From JAAZLS01 sp964463285 (GTDB taxonomy: Bacteria > Bacillota > Dethiobacteria > DTU022): a DNA stretch of 6,428 bases. The translations under genes were made by a program, and so were the position numbers. Numbering within the stretch: the first letter of the stretch is position 1; each line of letters opens with the position of its first letter. The stretch spans positions 1 to 6,428 of the forward strand of contig CAYXBB010000058.1 in the NCBI GenBank assembly GCA_964463285.1, written 5' to 3'. Positions 1 to 5,822 of the stretch are shown in pieces. The notes under the pieces were generated by a model. It was not told where the DNA came from. It worked only from the letters and a program-made list of their open reading frames with translations, and did not search any database.

Positions 1-1
1 T

Positions 2-91
2 AAACAGGGGCTCGACGGCTTTTTTTCGTCGTTACAACTGCAAAAGTCAGGTTATGATTCAACATTTTATCAGATGGTCAAATTAAAGTAA
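2..91 (+). other. Possible 3' end of a plus-strand gene cut by the window edge
   Basis: Frame 2 stays open from the left edge for 29 codons and stops at TAA (89-91). The peptide (for example DGFFSSLQLQKSGYD) has a normal-looking composition but I do not recognise it. Such a short open stretch can arise by chance, and another frame is open for almost as long. If real, it would converge with the minus-strand DUF89 gene. Sequence to the left of the window would decide. Confidence 0.15.
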
Positions 92-92
92 A

Positions 93-128
93 GTGGAGAG
101 TGCGGCTCCGTGTGGAGAATGCGACTCG
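93..128. repeat. Imperfect 19-bp-period tandem pair
   Basis: GTGGAGAGTGCGGCTCC (93-109) is followed, 19 bases on, by GTGGAGAATGCGACTCG (112-128), matching at 14 of 17 positions. It lies in the roughly 100-base gene-free stretch between the possible plus-strand ORF end and the DUF89 gene. Its role is unknown. Repeats like this occur near the ends of some insertion sequences, but no transposase is visible here. Confidence 0.35.
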
Positions 129-190
129 GGAAGAGCGAGTTGGGACTATTGGAAGTACCTCCCTTAGCATTCAGTTTGGCAAACCACTCA

Positions 191-1060
191 TTACTGGTGG
201 GTTTTACCACATTTATCGTGCTTAAAAACATATTTGTTTAATTCCACATTCATTATTTCCGACAGTACAGGGCATTTTACTTTCAAGAGAAAGTATACGT
301 CTCGGCCACAATCCGAATCCGACAGCGTTTCATAATTCCCCTGCCCTTTACTGATCACTATATCCGAGCCGTAAAATATATCCAAAAATGTTTGATTGCA
401 TTCCTCGAGCAATACACCCGGTGCATCACAGCTGGTGGAAACAATTCGAGCATACTGATCCAGCCCCGAGGACCGTGCCTCCTCGATTGTTGCGTCATTA
501 ATTATAGGACCGCTTCTTACCGCATAGGTGAGTTCAAGGTTTGGAAATTGTTCAAGAAGCAAGCAATCGAAAACTGTTTCCCCTGCGTTATCACCGATAA
601 CCAGAAGGTTTTTAGCGGTCTTCATTTGCCGGTTAAAAACCGATATATCGTAAAAAGCAAAAGGCTTCTCCAATTCCTCATTTAGATCTTTTTCCATATC
701 GTATCCAATACAAATTGCGGAATCCAGCGCATTCCCTATTGCCGCAGCCTTCAGCGCCCAATACAGCCGATCTTCCCTGCTTTCAACTAAATGCTTCACC
801 CTGGGATAAAGGCCAAGAGCCATACACAAATCCTTTTGTTTAATTTGATAATAGGGATCTGATATCCCCGTCCGATTTTTTACAATCCGGTGGATCTCCC
901 TTCCAATCTCAGGAGGATTTCTAAATGTTTTGTACTGATTAAGAACATTTAGCACATCATCCATAATTAATTTTTGCAGTTCAATATCCTCCGTTGACAT
1001 CCGTGAAGCTTCAAGTGCCTGTCGTAGCACACAGGGCAGGCAATCCAGATATATTTCCAT
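191..1060 (-). CDS. DUF89 / ARMT1-like damage-control phosphatase family protein
   Basis: A 289-residue protein of the DUF89 family: metal-dependent phosphatases, cytosolic, thought to hydrolyse damaged or surplus phosphometabolites. What shows this: the N-terminus MEIYLDCLPCVLRQALEA with the CxxC pair (C7, C10) typical of the prokaryotic subfamily; G109-N110 and D113 in the helical part; the metal-site motif GDNAGE (156-161); RSGPIINDA (182-190); and ISKGQGNYE (236-244). Length is normal for the subfamily. I chose the ATG at 1060 over the TTG at 1072 because GAGGA lies 5 nt before it and relatives begin this way. The gene stands after the terminator of the DUF5320 gene, so it probably has its own promoter, which I could not place with confidence. 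The substrate cannot be told from sequence. Confidence 0.93.
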   Translation of the reverse strand: MEIYLDCLPCVLRQALEASRMSTEDIELQKLIMDDVLNVLNQYKTFRNPPEIGREIHRIVKNRTGISDPYYQIKQKDLCMALGLYPRVKHLVESREDRLYWALKAAAIGNALDSAICIGYDMEKDLNEELEKPFAFYDISVFNRQMKTAKNLLVIGDNAGETVFDCLLLEQFPNLELTYAVRSGPIINDATIEEARSSGLDQYARIVSTSCDAPGVLLEECNQTFLDIFYGSDIVISKGQGNYETLSDSDCGRDVYFLLKVKCPVLSEIMNVELNKYVFKHDKCGKTHQ

Positions 1061-1065
1061 GCCAA

Positions 1066-1070
1066 TCCTC
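1066..1070 (-). promoter_or_regulatory. Ribosome binding site deciding the DUF89 start
   Basis: GAGGA on the minus strand, 5 nt before the ATG at 1058-1060. The in-frame upstream TTG (1070-1072) overlaps this site and has no good Shine-Dalgarno sequence of its own, so the ATG is preferred. Confidence 0.6.
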
Positions 1071-1200
1071 AATCCGTCAATTTATTTTTAATTTTTTCCG
1101 CTTTTGGCCTGTTGCGACAGAAGCTGTTAAGATTATCGTGCCTGGTCTTAATAACCTTACATTGCTTTCCCCGGCAAATTAATCGCCATACCGGCGCATT

Positions 1201-1232
1201 AAAAAAAGAGGCAGGGTTATGACCCTGCCCTC
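1201..1232 (-). terminator. Rho-independent terminator of the upstream DUF5320 gene
   Basis: On the minus strand the stem GCAGGGT/ACCCTGC (8 bp in all, 1210-1217 with 1222-1229, 4-base loop) is followed after one C by seven U (1201-1207). It begins about 20 bases after the DUF5320 stop codon. It separates that gene from the DUF89 gene. Confidence 0.88.
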
Positions 1233-1251
1233 ATCTCTCTTCCAGGTCCAT

Positions 1252-1596
1252 CTACTCGGCTTTTTCCAAACTTTCAAGCCGCTCGCGCACCTCATTGAGT
1301 TGCTCTTGCAGAAAGTCCGCCTGGTCTTGCAAAAATTTTTTTTCATCTACCCCCGGTGCAGTTCCCTGGTGGGCATAAGGGGCAAAACCATAAGCATAAG
1401 GGGCAAAGCCATATGGATGGGCCCCATAGCGTGCCCAGCCGAACATATGGTGCATTCTTCTAAAACCCCGGCCACGTCGTCCCATACCGAATCCAGTATT
1501 GGCATACCCCGGCGCCGCATATCCGGCGCAGTAGCCGAAACCTCTGCCGGTCATTGGCCCCATTCCCAGGGGGCCCGTTCTATCTCCCCATGGCAT
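1252..1596 (-). CDS. DUF5320 family small protein (copy 1)
   Basis: A 114-residue protein of the DUF5320 family, function unknown; relatives often sit near DUF134 regulators, NifX/NifB-type cofactor proteins and Mrp-like ATPases. The N-terminus MPWGDRTGPLGMGPMTGRG is the family signature (M-P-x-x-D-x-T-G-P-x-G-x-G-P-x-T-G-R-G). The middle (21-80) is rich in Gly, Tyr, Ala, Arg and His, with one Cys (C23), an RRMHHMFG stretch (46-53) and a doubled YGFAPYA heptad. Residues 84-114 form a charged heptad-like helix ending LESLEKAE, probably a coiled coil. The start is certain: AAGGAGGTGA ends 6 nt before the ATG. The gene is monocistronic, with its own promoter (1725-1752), an operator-like palindrome, a leader hairpin and a terminator. 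A metal- or cofactor-related role is an inference from family context only. Confidence 0.9.
   Translation of the reverse strand: MPWGDRTGPLGMGPMTGRGFGYCAGYAAPGYANTGFGMGRRGRGFRRMHHMFGWARYGAHPYGFAPYAYGFAPYAHQGTAPGVDEKKFLQDQADFLQEQLNEVRERLESLEKAE
1373..1414. repeat. Two tandem 21-bp units inside the DUF5320 gene
   Basis: Two adjacent 21-bp units (1373-1393 and 1394-1414) beginning GCATAAGGGGCAAA differ at only a few positions. On the minus strand they encode the heptad YGFAPYA twice (about residues 62-75). This in-frame expansion lengthens the Gly/Tyr-rich linker by seven residues. Confidence 0.85.
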
Positions 1597-1618
1597 AGTG
1601 ATTCACCTCCTTTTTGAA

Positions 1619-1648
1619 TGTAAATCCATTGTACTTGATAGATTTACA
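1619..1648 (-). promoter_or_regulatory. Leader hairpin just before the DUF5320 copy 1 ribosome site
   Basis: TGTAAATC (1619-1626) and GATTTACA (1641-1648) form a perfect 8-bp stem with a 14-base loop. On the transcript it ends about 6 nt before the Shine-Dalgarno sequence (1605-1612). With transcription starting near 1718 the leader is about 120 nt long. Copy 2 has a hairpin in the same place, so it may affect translation or mRNA stability. Confidence 0.5.
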
Positions 1649-1697
1649 ATCCCGTGAATGAAAATTATCCGGTTACAGAGCAATTAGCGCAGCCAAA

Positions 1698-1723
1698 TAA
1701 TTATTGGCTTATGCCCATAATTA
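1698..1723 (-). promoter_or_regulatory. Operator-like block, copy 1 (TTATGGGCATAA palindrome)
   Basis: The core TTATGGGCATAA (1709-1720) is palindromic outside its two central bases (TTATG-GG-CATAA). The 26-bp block around it also carries outer arms TAATTAT/ATAATTA. It recurs at 6082-6107 with one mismatch. It starts 1 to 4 bases downstream of the -10 box and overlaps the expected transcription start, the position of a repressor site. The DUF134 protein encoded at 5002-5481 is the best local candidate to bind it (inference). Confidence 0.7.
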
Positions 1724-1724
1724 A

Positions 1725-1752
1725 ATTATACTGGATTACTGGCATATGTCAA
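1725..1752 (-). promoter_or_regulatory. Consensus promoter of DUF5320 copy 1
   Basis: On the minus strand: TTGACA (1747-1752), 16-nt spacer, TATAAT (1725-1730), both hexamers perfect. Upstream is an AT-rich stretch (TTAATTAA) that could act as an UP element. The start point would be near 1718, inside the operator block. Confidence 0.88.
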
Positions 1753-1814
1753 GAAGTTAATTAAGGTTATTTTAAAAAAATGCTTGTTTTTTGGCCGACC
1801 GTTCACCGCATCAA

Positions 1815-2540
1815 TTATTTAATCATGGTAAACAACTTAACCGCACGTCCATGCAACTGTTTAAACACTATCCCCTGACTGATAAACCTCATCAACTGTT
1901 CAGGATCCACAACCAGCGTGCCGGAAATTAAATCAACTCCATAGTCGAACCATATTGGAGTAAGTGGCGTAGTCGGCCCCAGCACCATTACCAGGCTATC
2001 GGCACGACATAGATTGAGAAGGCTTTCCATCGTGCCATTAATAAGCGCTGTACCCGTTATGGCTACCACGTCAGCCTGGGGGATAACCCGCTTTGCCTCA
2101 CCGGCCGGGAGATCACCGCTTTGCGGTTTTCTTTCAACAACCCAAAGTTCATCTGCAATTTCTCTAAGTGTCTTTACAAAAGGAAAGTGCCCCACAACCG
2201 CCACTTTTTTGCCGGCGCTCTTTTCAGCCAGAACCTTCCCGGCATTTATATTTTGGCACCGGCCCAGATCTACCTCTAAAACTGAATTAATTGCTGCCAA
2301 ACCAATGCTGGATTCCAAAAGGCTGTTTGAAAAGGCGTAACGACAAAGTTCAATTGCACTTTTGGTAGTTAAATTTCCCGCTTCTTCAACCGGATGCCGA
2401 TCTTTTTGTTCATGATCAAAAGTAGTGGAAGCCATTCCACAATATCGACTCCAAACGCTGGTCCAAAAAGGCCCTATTCTAACCTCTTTTACCGGCACAT
2501 CTTCCTTGATGCCGGCGATAATTTCCTCAATAAGCCTCAC
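1815..2540 (-). CDS. DUF4213/DUF364 protein, putative heavy-metal chelation family
   Basis: A 241-residue cytosolic protein of the DUF364 family (Pfam describes it as putative heavy-metal chelation). Residues about 5-85 fit the N-terminal DUF4213 domain (ASTTFDHE at 37-44). Residues about 90-238 fit the Rossmann-like DUF364 domain: VAVVGHFPFV (113-122), ERKPQSGDLPAGEA (136-149), PQADVVAITGTALINGTME (154-172) and LGPTTPLTP (187-195). The biochemical function is not established; related genes lie near metal uptake or cofactor genes in anaerobes. Translation starts at GTG (2538-2540) with AGGAGG 10 nt upstream. The gene has its own consensus promoter (2591-2619) and a short leader of about 44 nt. 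No convincing terminator follows it, so read-through toward the DUF5320 gene is possible. Confidence 0.92.
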   Translation of the reverse strand: MRLIEEIIAGIKEDVPVKEVRIGPFWTSVWSRYCGMASTTFDHEQKDRHPVEEAGNLTTKSAIELCRYAFSNSLLESSIGLAAINSVLEVDLGRCQNINAGKVLAEKSAGKKVAVVGHFPFVKTLREIADELWVVERKPQSGDLPAGEAKRVIPQADVVAITGTALINGTMESLLNLCRADSLVMVLGPTTPLTPIWFDYGVDLISGTLVVDPEQLMRFISQGIVFKQLHGRAVKLFTMIK

Positions 2541-2590
2541 TACAAACTAGCCTCCTTAAAAATTTGAAGGGTGTTTAACAGTCTATGGAA

Positions 2591-2619
2591 ATTATAAATT
2601 CTTAACGGGCATATGTCAA
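2591..2619 (-). promoter_or_regulatory. Consensus promoter of the DUF364 gene
   Basis: On the minus strand: TTGACA (2614-2619), 17-nt spacer, TATAAT (2591-2596), a perfect sigma-70/sigma-A match. The -35 and early spacer (TTGACATATGCCCGT) match the DUF5320 copy 1 promoter (TTGACATATGCCAGT) at 14 of 15 positions, which may mean a shared control element. Confidence 0.9.
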
Positions 2620-2687
2620 TTATATTATGAGATAAGACATCACGCCGGGATACAAGGATAGCTATACATTTCCAATTAAGCGGTTAT

Positions 2688-3140
2688 CTATTGATTCTTT
2701 CTATCTTTCAATTTCTCCATAATAGCAGCGATGGTTTCCAAGGCATCTTTAAGCCGGCTTAACTCCCCTTCGGTTAACCGTTCTAACCTAGCGGCAATAT
2801 GTTTCTTAAACCCCAAGTTTATTTCCCGGGCAATATTTTCCCCTTTTTCAGTTAAAACCAGTGCACATTTTCTGCGATCATCAGATCCAAATACCCGATC
2901 AACCAGTCCCCTTTCCTCCAGGCTATCAGCTACGGTGGTAAAGGAGCCCCTGGCCAAACCCACCCTTTCGCTGTATCCGGTCATGGTACAACCTCTGTGC
3001 TTATAGATATACATTAGGGTTTTCTCTTCGCTGATATTTAACCCGGTTGCCGTCTTGAACTTGCCTCCCTCCAGCACAGTTCCCATAAACATGGGTAACA
3101 ATAAAAGCAACTCGGCAATGGCTTCCTTTTTTTCCATCAT
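2688..3140 (-). CDS. MarR family transcriptional regulator
   Basis: A 150-residue winged-helix DNA-binding protein of the MarR family, normal length. Helices about 4-22 and 105-146 would form the dimer interface. The helix-turn-helix covers about 54-79 (TGYSERVGLARGSFTTVADSLEERGL). The wing motif is VDRVFGSDDRRKCALVLTEKG (80-100), with the family's D-x-R-R and L-T-x-x-G. It starts with two consecutive ATG codons; GGGAGAG lies 9 nt before the first. It follows the MATE gene by 107 nt and is probably its local regulator, as MepR is for MepA in Staphylococcus aureus (knowledge of the family; ligand unknown). A remnant of a second copy lies just upstream of the MATE gene (4628-4757). Confidence 0.93.
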   Translation of the reverse strand: MMEKKEAIAELLLLLPMFMGTVLEGGKFKTATGLNISEEKTLMYIYKHRGCTMTGYSERVGLARGSFTTVADSLEERGLVDRVFGSDDRRKCALVLTEKGENIAREINLGFKKHIAARLERLTEGELSRLKDALETIAAIMEKLKDRKNQ

Positions 3141-3247
3141 GTTTTTTTACTCTCCCGAAAAACCATTACGCTGAAAAATTTTATTCCGTAAGACAATTGA
3201 TCCATAAGATCATCCCCCCGGTTTTATTCGGATCCTTTCGGGCTCGT

Positions 3248-4627
3248 TTAACTAGATAACTGTTCCGGCAGATGTTCAGAGGAAATCTGAAATTCTTGTT
3301 TCAGGAATAGAAATAGAATTAGGGAAAGCAGTGTCGTAGCCACATCTGCTATTGGCATGGCGCGGATAAACCCGTTAAACCCCCACAGTGAGCTGAAAAT
3401 GATCAATGCAGGAATGTAAAAAAGACCTTGCCGGCCTAACGAGACCACCAGGGACTGTACCGGTTTGCCCAAGGCCTGAAACATGGACATCAAAAGCATC
3501 TGAACCCCCAGAAAAGGCATCCCCAGGGCAAATGATTTGATTATTTTTGTTCCAAGATGGATTACAGTAGGATCGTTAATAAAAACCCTAATCCAGAAGT
3601 TAGAGAAGATAAAGAACAACAAAGCAAGAATGGTGCAAATGATCGTACCCATAAAAGTCGACTTTTTGATCGTCTCCACCAGGCGACTATAATCTCGAGC
3701 TCCGTAGCTAAATCCCATTAAGGGTTGACAACCCTGGCCCATCCCCATAGAAAGCATAACCGTAATGTTCGAGACTCGCTTGGCCACTCCATTAGCCGCT
3801 ACTACCACGTCCCCGAAACTGGCTGCAAAAACATTGCCCACCGCAAAACCGGTGCTGGTCAGGATCATCCCAATAGAAGCCGGTATGCCAATCTTGAAGA
3901 TCTCGGCATAGACCTCTTTGTCAAAGCGATAATGTTTCCAGGAAATTGAAACGATCCCCTTTTTTCTAAGATAAAAAGAGAGGCAGTACAAAAAACCGGC
4001 AACATTACCGATCACCGTGGCAACGGCGGCCCCGGCCACATCCATCTTCAAAAGAAAGATAAAAATAGGGTCAAGGATAATATTCAACAAGGAGCCGCTG
4101 ACCATACCGATCATGGCTTCCCTGGTAGCACCCTCGGAGCGTAACAAACCTGCCAGGGCCATTTTCAACCCGATCACCGGGCTTCCCGCGAGCATGATCG
4201 ATAAATAACTTTTCCCGAAACCAATGGTATTCACACTGGCGCCGCAAGACATCAATATAGGCTTTATAAATATAAGACCGACCATGGAAACAATGGTACA
4301 CACAATCATGGCAGACCAAAAAGCAACTGCTCCGGCCCGACTGGCCGCTTCCCTTTCCCCCTGCCCCAATAACCTCGATATGAGCGATGCCCCTCCAACC
4401 GCAAAGATGTTGCCAAAAGCCTGGATCATCATAAAAACAGGCATCGATAAGGAGATGGCCGCAACCATATTCGGCTGGTTCAACTTGCCGATAAAAAAGG
4501 TATCGGTCATATTATAGATAACCTGCACCAGCATGGCCATCATCGTGGGGATAGCCAGGTTCCAGATGGCTTTGTAGACGGGCATCGATTCGAGAATATA
4601 AATTCTAGCCGGTGGTTGATTTTCCAT
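3248..4627 (-). CDS. MATE family multidrug efflux transporter (MepA-like)
   Basis: A 459-residue inner-membrane protein with about 12 predicted helices, which exports cationic drugs or metabolites using a Na+ or H+ gradient. Family features in order: IPTMMAMLVQVIYNMTDTFF (26-45, first helix); GGASLISRLLGQG (78-90); LRSEGATREAM (162-172); LNIILDPIFIFLL (181-193); a second half beginning about 240 (IFKIGIPASIGMIL); GMGQGCQPLMGFSYGARDY (295-313), strongly MATE/MepA-like; and FQALGKPVQSLVVSLGRQ (383-400). The C-terminus is short and polar. The ATG at 4625-4627 directly follows the stop codon of a marR relic, and its ribosome site (AGAAGGA) lies inside that relic. A promoter is at 4803-4831, and the intact marR gene follows in the same direction. 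The substrate cannot be read from sequence. Confidence 0.95.
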   Translation of the reverse strand: MENQPPARIYILESMPVYKAIWNLAIPTMMAMLVQVIYNMTDTFFIGKLNQPNMVAAISLSMPVFMMIQAFGNIFAVGGASLISRLLGQGEREAASRAGAVAFWSAMIVCTIVSMVGLIFIKPILMSCGASVNTIGFGKSYLSIMLAGSPVIGLKMALAGLLRSEGATREAMIGMVSGSLLNIILDPIFIFLLKMDVAGAAVATVIGNVAGFLYCLSFYLRKKGIVSISWKHYRFDKEVYAEIFKIGIPASIGMILTSTGFAVGNVFAASFGDVVVAANGVAKRVSNITVMLSMGMGQGCQPLMGFSYGARDYSRLVETIKKSTFMGTIICTILALLFFIFSNFWIRVFINDPTVIHLGTKIIKSFALGMPFLGVQMLLMSMFQALGKPVQSLVVSLGRQGLFYIPALIIFSSLWGFNGFIRAMPIADVATTLLSLILFLFLKQEFQISSEHLPEQLSS

Positions 4628-4757
4628 CTATTGATTCCTTCTATCTTTTAATTTTCCCAGGGAACCCTTGGCCAACCCCACTCTTTCACTGTATTCACCC
4701 ATAACGCCCCCTTTGTGGTAGTATCTATACATTGTGGTAGTATCTATACATCAAGGT
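4628..4757 (-). pseudogene. Remnant of a second marR gene, internally deleted
   Basis: The 34-codon stretch 4628-4732 matches two separated parts of the intact MarR protein. Its first 25 residues (including YSERVGLAKGS) align with residues 43-67 (16/25 identical). Its last nine, GKLKDRRNQ, align with 142-150 (7/9). About 74 codons (68-141) are missing without change of frame. Further upstream, similarity continues for a few codons (TLM), but a 19-bp tandem duplication breaks the frame. The recognition helix, wing and dimer helices are gone, so it cannot act as a regulator. No Shine-Dalgarno sequence precedes its ATG codons. Its stop codon abuts the MATE start codon, and its end supplies the MATE ribosome site. 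Confidence 0.85.
4714..4751. repeat. Perfect 19-bp tandem duplication
   Basis: TGTGGTAGTATCTATACAT occurs twice head to tail (4714-4732 and 4733-4751). It lies within the marR relic; 19 is not a multiple of three, so it breaks the old reading frame. The intact marR has only one corresponding segment, so this is a local slippage duplication in the relic. Confidence 0.95.
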
Positions 4758-4797
4758 TCTTTTTTGGGCAGGCCTTTCTTTCCCAAAAACATAATGC

Positions 4798-4817
4798 TTA
4801 GAATACTAACATTTAGA
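4798..4817. promoter_or_regulatory. Candidate MarR operator over the MATE promoter
   Basis: On the minus strand TCTAAATGTTAGTATTCTAA contains two overlapping inverted repeats, CTAA-ATG-TTAG and TTAG-TATT-CTAA. It covers the -10 box of the MATE promoter, where a MarR-type repressor would act. The site is suggested by symmetry and position only. Confidence 0.4.
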
Positions 4818-4831
4818 TTTCAAAATGTCAA
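4803..4831 (-). promoter_or_regulatory. Promoter of the MATE-marR unit
   Basis: On the minus strand: TTGACA (4826-4831), 17-nt spacer ending in TGT (extended -10), then TAGTAT (4803-4808, 4 of 6 consensus). It would give a leader of about 170 nt that includes the marR relic. Confidence 0.68.
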
Positions 4832-5001
4832 GGACGATTGTCTGTGAGATCCTGGGAGGGACGATTCTTCCGGGTTGTATTTTTTTCCTTCATCCACATC
4901 TTGTTCACCCTGACCAACAGTATCAACAGCCAGGGGCTATTAAATTCTTTCTTAGGAAACCAGATCGGGCGGCGCCGACCGAGTTTTCGCCGCTTTGCTT
5001 G
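4832..5001. other. Gene-free stretch between the DUF134 gene and the MATE promoter
   Basis: Together with the relic and promoter, the region 4628-5001 has no intact gene. In this part I see only a GC-rich near-palindrome just after the DUF134 stop (CGGTCGGCGCCGCCCG, 4964-4979) without a U-tract, and a repeated GGACGATT (4832-4839, 4859-4866). No terminator or convincing reading frame is visible. Confidence 0.5.
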
Positions 5002-5481
5002 TTAAAAACGGCCACGCCGGCCATGGCGATGGCAGTGAGCCCTGCAAAACCCCCCCATGCCGCCGCGGCCGCATGCGATATTTCTGGAATCACACTTTGG
5101 ACAGACATAATTCCCCCTGCCGGCCCGCTCCATATTTTCAAAGCTTTCTTTCCATTCGTAGCCACATTCAAGACAGCGGGCCAAACATATATGGCGTGTA
5201 AAATTACCACCCTCTATACGGATCGCCTTACCCTTGATCAGGCTGTCTGCAATTTTTTCGCGGGCTATAAGGAGTATCCTCTGGAAAGTCGGGCGGGATA
5301 CTTTCATTTTTTCCGCACATTCTTCCTGTTCTAAACCTTCCAGATCCTTAAGCCGTATCGCCTCCAGTTCCTCCAATTTCAATATATTTTCTTCATGTTC
5401 GGCCTCTTTCCGATCCGAAGGTGTAAAGTAGGACACCGTTGGGATGTGCTCGATTTGCCGCCATTTGATCGGTCTCGCCAT
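5002..5481 (-). CDS. DUF134 family DNA-binding protein with Cys-rich C-terminal tail
   Basis: A 159-residue protein. The N-terminus MARPIKWRQIEHIPTVSYF and the helix-turn-helix at about 36-80 (LEELEAIRLKDLEGLEQEEC, then AEKMKVSRPTFQRILLIARE) define DUF134, predicted sigma-region-4-like DNA-binding proteins of anaerobes and archaea. A zinc-ribbon-like part follows, CLECG (103-107) and CPKC (127-130), with more Cys at 99, 137, 146 and 150. The tail is basic and rich in Gly and His (CRAHCHRHGRRGRF). The domain pattern suggests a transcription factor that senses metal or redox state through its Cys/His tail (inference). I chose ATG 5481 over an in-frame TTG at 5514 because AGGTGG precedes it and relatives start MARP. 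It lies downstream of a DUF5320 gene, behind that gene's weak terminator. It is the best local candidate for the TTATGGGCATAA sites. Confidence 0.92.
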   Translation of the reverse strand: MARPIKWRQIEHIPTVSYFTPSDRKEAEHEENILKLEELEAIRLKDLEGLEQEECAEKMKVSRPTFQRILLIAREKIADSLIKGKAIRIEGGNFTRHICLARCLECGYEWKESFENMERAGRGNYVCPKCDSRNIACGRGGMGGFCRAHCHRHGRRGRF

Positions 5482-5490
5482 TCGTATATC

Positions 5491-5496
5491 CCACCT
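5491..5496 (-). promoter_or_regulatory. Ribosome binding site deciding the DUF134 start
   Basis: AGGTGG on the minus strand, 9 nt before the ATG at 5479-5481. The upstream in-frame TTG (5512-5514) has no such site. Confidence 0.7.
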
Positions 5497-5546
5497 GTCA
5501 TTCTGCTTGATCAAACAAAACGTTACATTTTAACCCTATCATATTT

Positions 5547-5574
5547 ATAATACTTGAATATACAGTCGTTTAAA
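5547..5574 (-). promoter_or_regulatory. Possible promoter of the DUF134 gene
   Basis: On the minus strand: TTTAAA (5569-5574), 16-nt spacer, TATTAT (5547-5552, 5 of 6). The surrounding region is AT-rich and also offers TATGAT as an alternative -10, so the assignment is tentative. Read-through from the DUF5320 gene is another possible source of transcript. Confidence 0.35.
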
Positions 5575-5594
5575 ACCACATAAAATATCTTTGC

Positions 5595-5638
5595 CGGTAC
5601 GATACGCCTGATCCCCATTATGCTATCAGTTGTAACCG
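5595..5638. repeat. Nested imperfect inverted repeat upstream of the DUF134 gene
   Basis: Outer arms CGGTAC (5595-5600) and GTAACCG (5632-5638, one bulge) enclose inner arms CTGAT (5608-5612) and ATCAG (5625-5629). The element lies between the DUF5320 terminator and the putative DUF134 promoter. It could be an operator or an RNA structure; no known riboswitch is recognised. Confidence 0.35.
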
Positions 5639-5666
5639 TCAAAGTGATAATTGTTGGAAAGGCATG

Positions 5667-5697
5667 AAAAGGAGGCAGGATATAAAACTCCCGCCTT
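5667..5697 (-). terminator. Weak terminator after DUF5320 copy 2
   Basis: On the minus-strand transcript AGGCGGGA pairs with TCCUGCCU (5689-5696 with 5673-5680, one G-U pair), and after CC a run of only four U follows. The G-U pair forms only on the minus-strand RNA, which supports the orientation. The short U-tract suggests partial read-through into the DUF134 gene. Confidence 0.55.
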
Positions 5698-5717
5698 CTA
5701 TCCTTAACTTCACCCAC

Positions 5718-5822
5718 CTACTCCGCTTTTTCCAGGTCCTTCAGCTGTTCACGACTCTCCTCCGGTAGCCTTTTCAAAAAACCCCCTGGCTCTATTGGCC
5801 CCTTACCAGCCTGGATCCACAT
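5718..5822 (-). pseudogene. Out-of-frame C-terminal helix of DUF5320 copy 2
   Basis: A 34-codon frame ends with FLKRLPEESREQLKDLEKAE. The last 20 residues of DUF5320 copy 1 are FLQEQLNEVRERLESLEKAE, so 11 of 20 are identical, and both are followed by a terminator. The frame is shifted by one base from the zinc-ribbon ORF, which stops at 5792. One extra G in the G-run (C-run 5799-5802 on the plus strand) would join the two into a protein of about 97 residues. Either the gene lost a base, or the sequence has a homopolymer error. Confidence 0.75.

Noticed and set aside
181..205. Possible terminator hairpin CCAC/GTGG at the DUF89 stop codon
   Set aside because: The stem is only 4 bp with the stop codon in the loop and a poor U-tract; too weak to call.
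392..685. Plus-strand 97-codon frame
   Set aside because: Antisense to the DUF89 gene, whose conserved motifs show the real coding strand.
1127..1151. Inverted repeat TTAAGA/TCTTAA upstream of the DUF89 gene
   Set aside because: Six AT-rich base pairs in an AT-rich intergenic region are expected by chance; no promoter could be fixed beside it.
1219..1617. Plus-strand 132-codon frame
   Set aside because: Antisense shadow of DUF5320 copy 1; the minus-strand gene has the family signature, ribosome site, promoter and terminator.
1760..1800. A/T stem AAAAAA-TGCTTG-TTTTTT after the DUF364 gene
   Set aside because: It contains no G-C pairs in the stem, so it is not a credible intrinsic terminator.
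2625..2635. TTATGAGATAA near the DUF364 promoter as a third operator copy
   Set aside because: It is one base shorter than TTATGGGCATAA, lacks the wider 26-bp block, and lies upstream of the -35 box; chance in AT-rich DNA is likely.
4923..5210. Minus-strand 95-codon frame with a hydrophobic, Ala-rich stretch
   Set aside because: It is a shifted reading of the DUF134 Cys/Gly-rich tail; the hydrophobic look comes from GC-rich codons read out of frame.
4825..5334. Long plus-strand open frame of 169 codons
   Set aside because: It runs antisense through the DUF134 gene and the MATE promoter, resembles no family, and has no ribosome site.
5523..5717. Minus-strand 64-codon frame between DUF5320 copy 2 and DUF134
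   Set aside because: It passes through the terminator stem and the DUF134 promoter region, with no ribosome site and no recognisable sequence.
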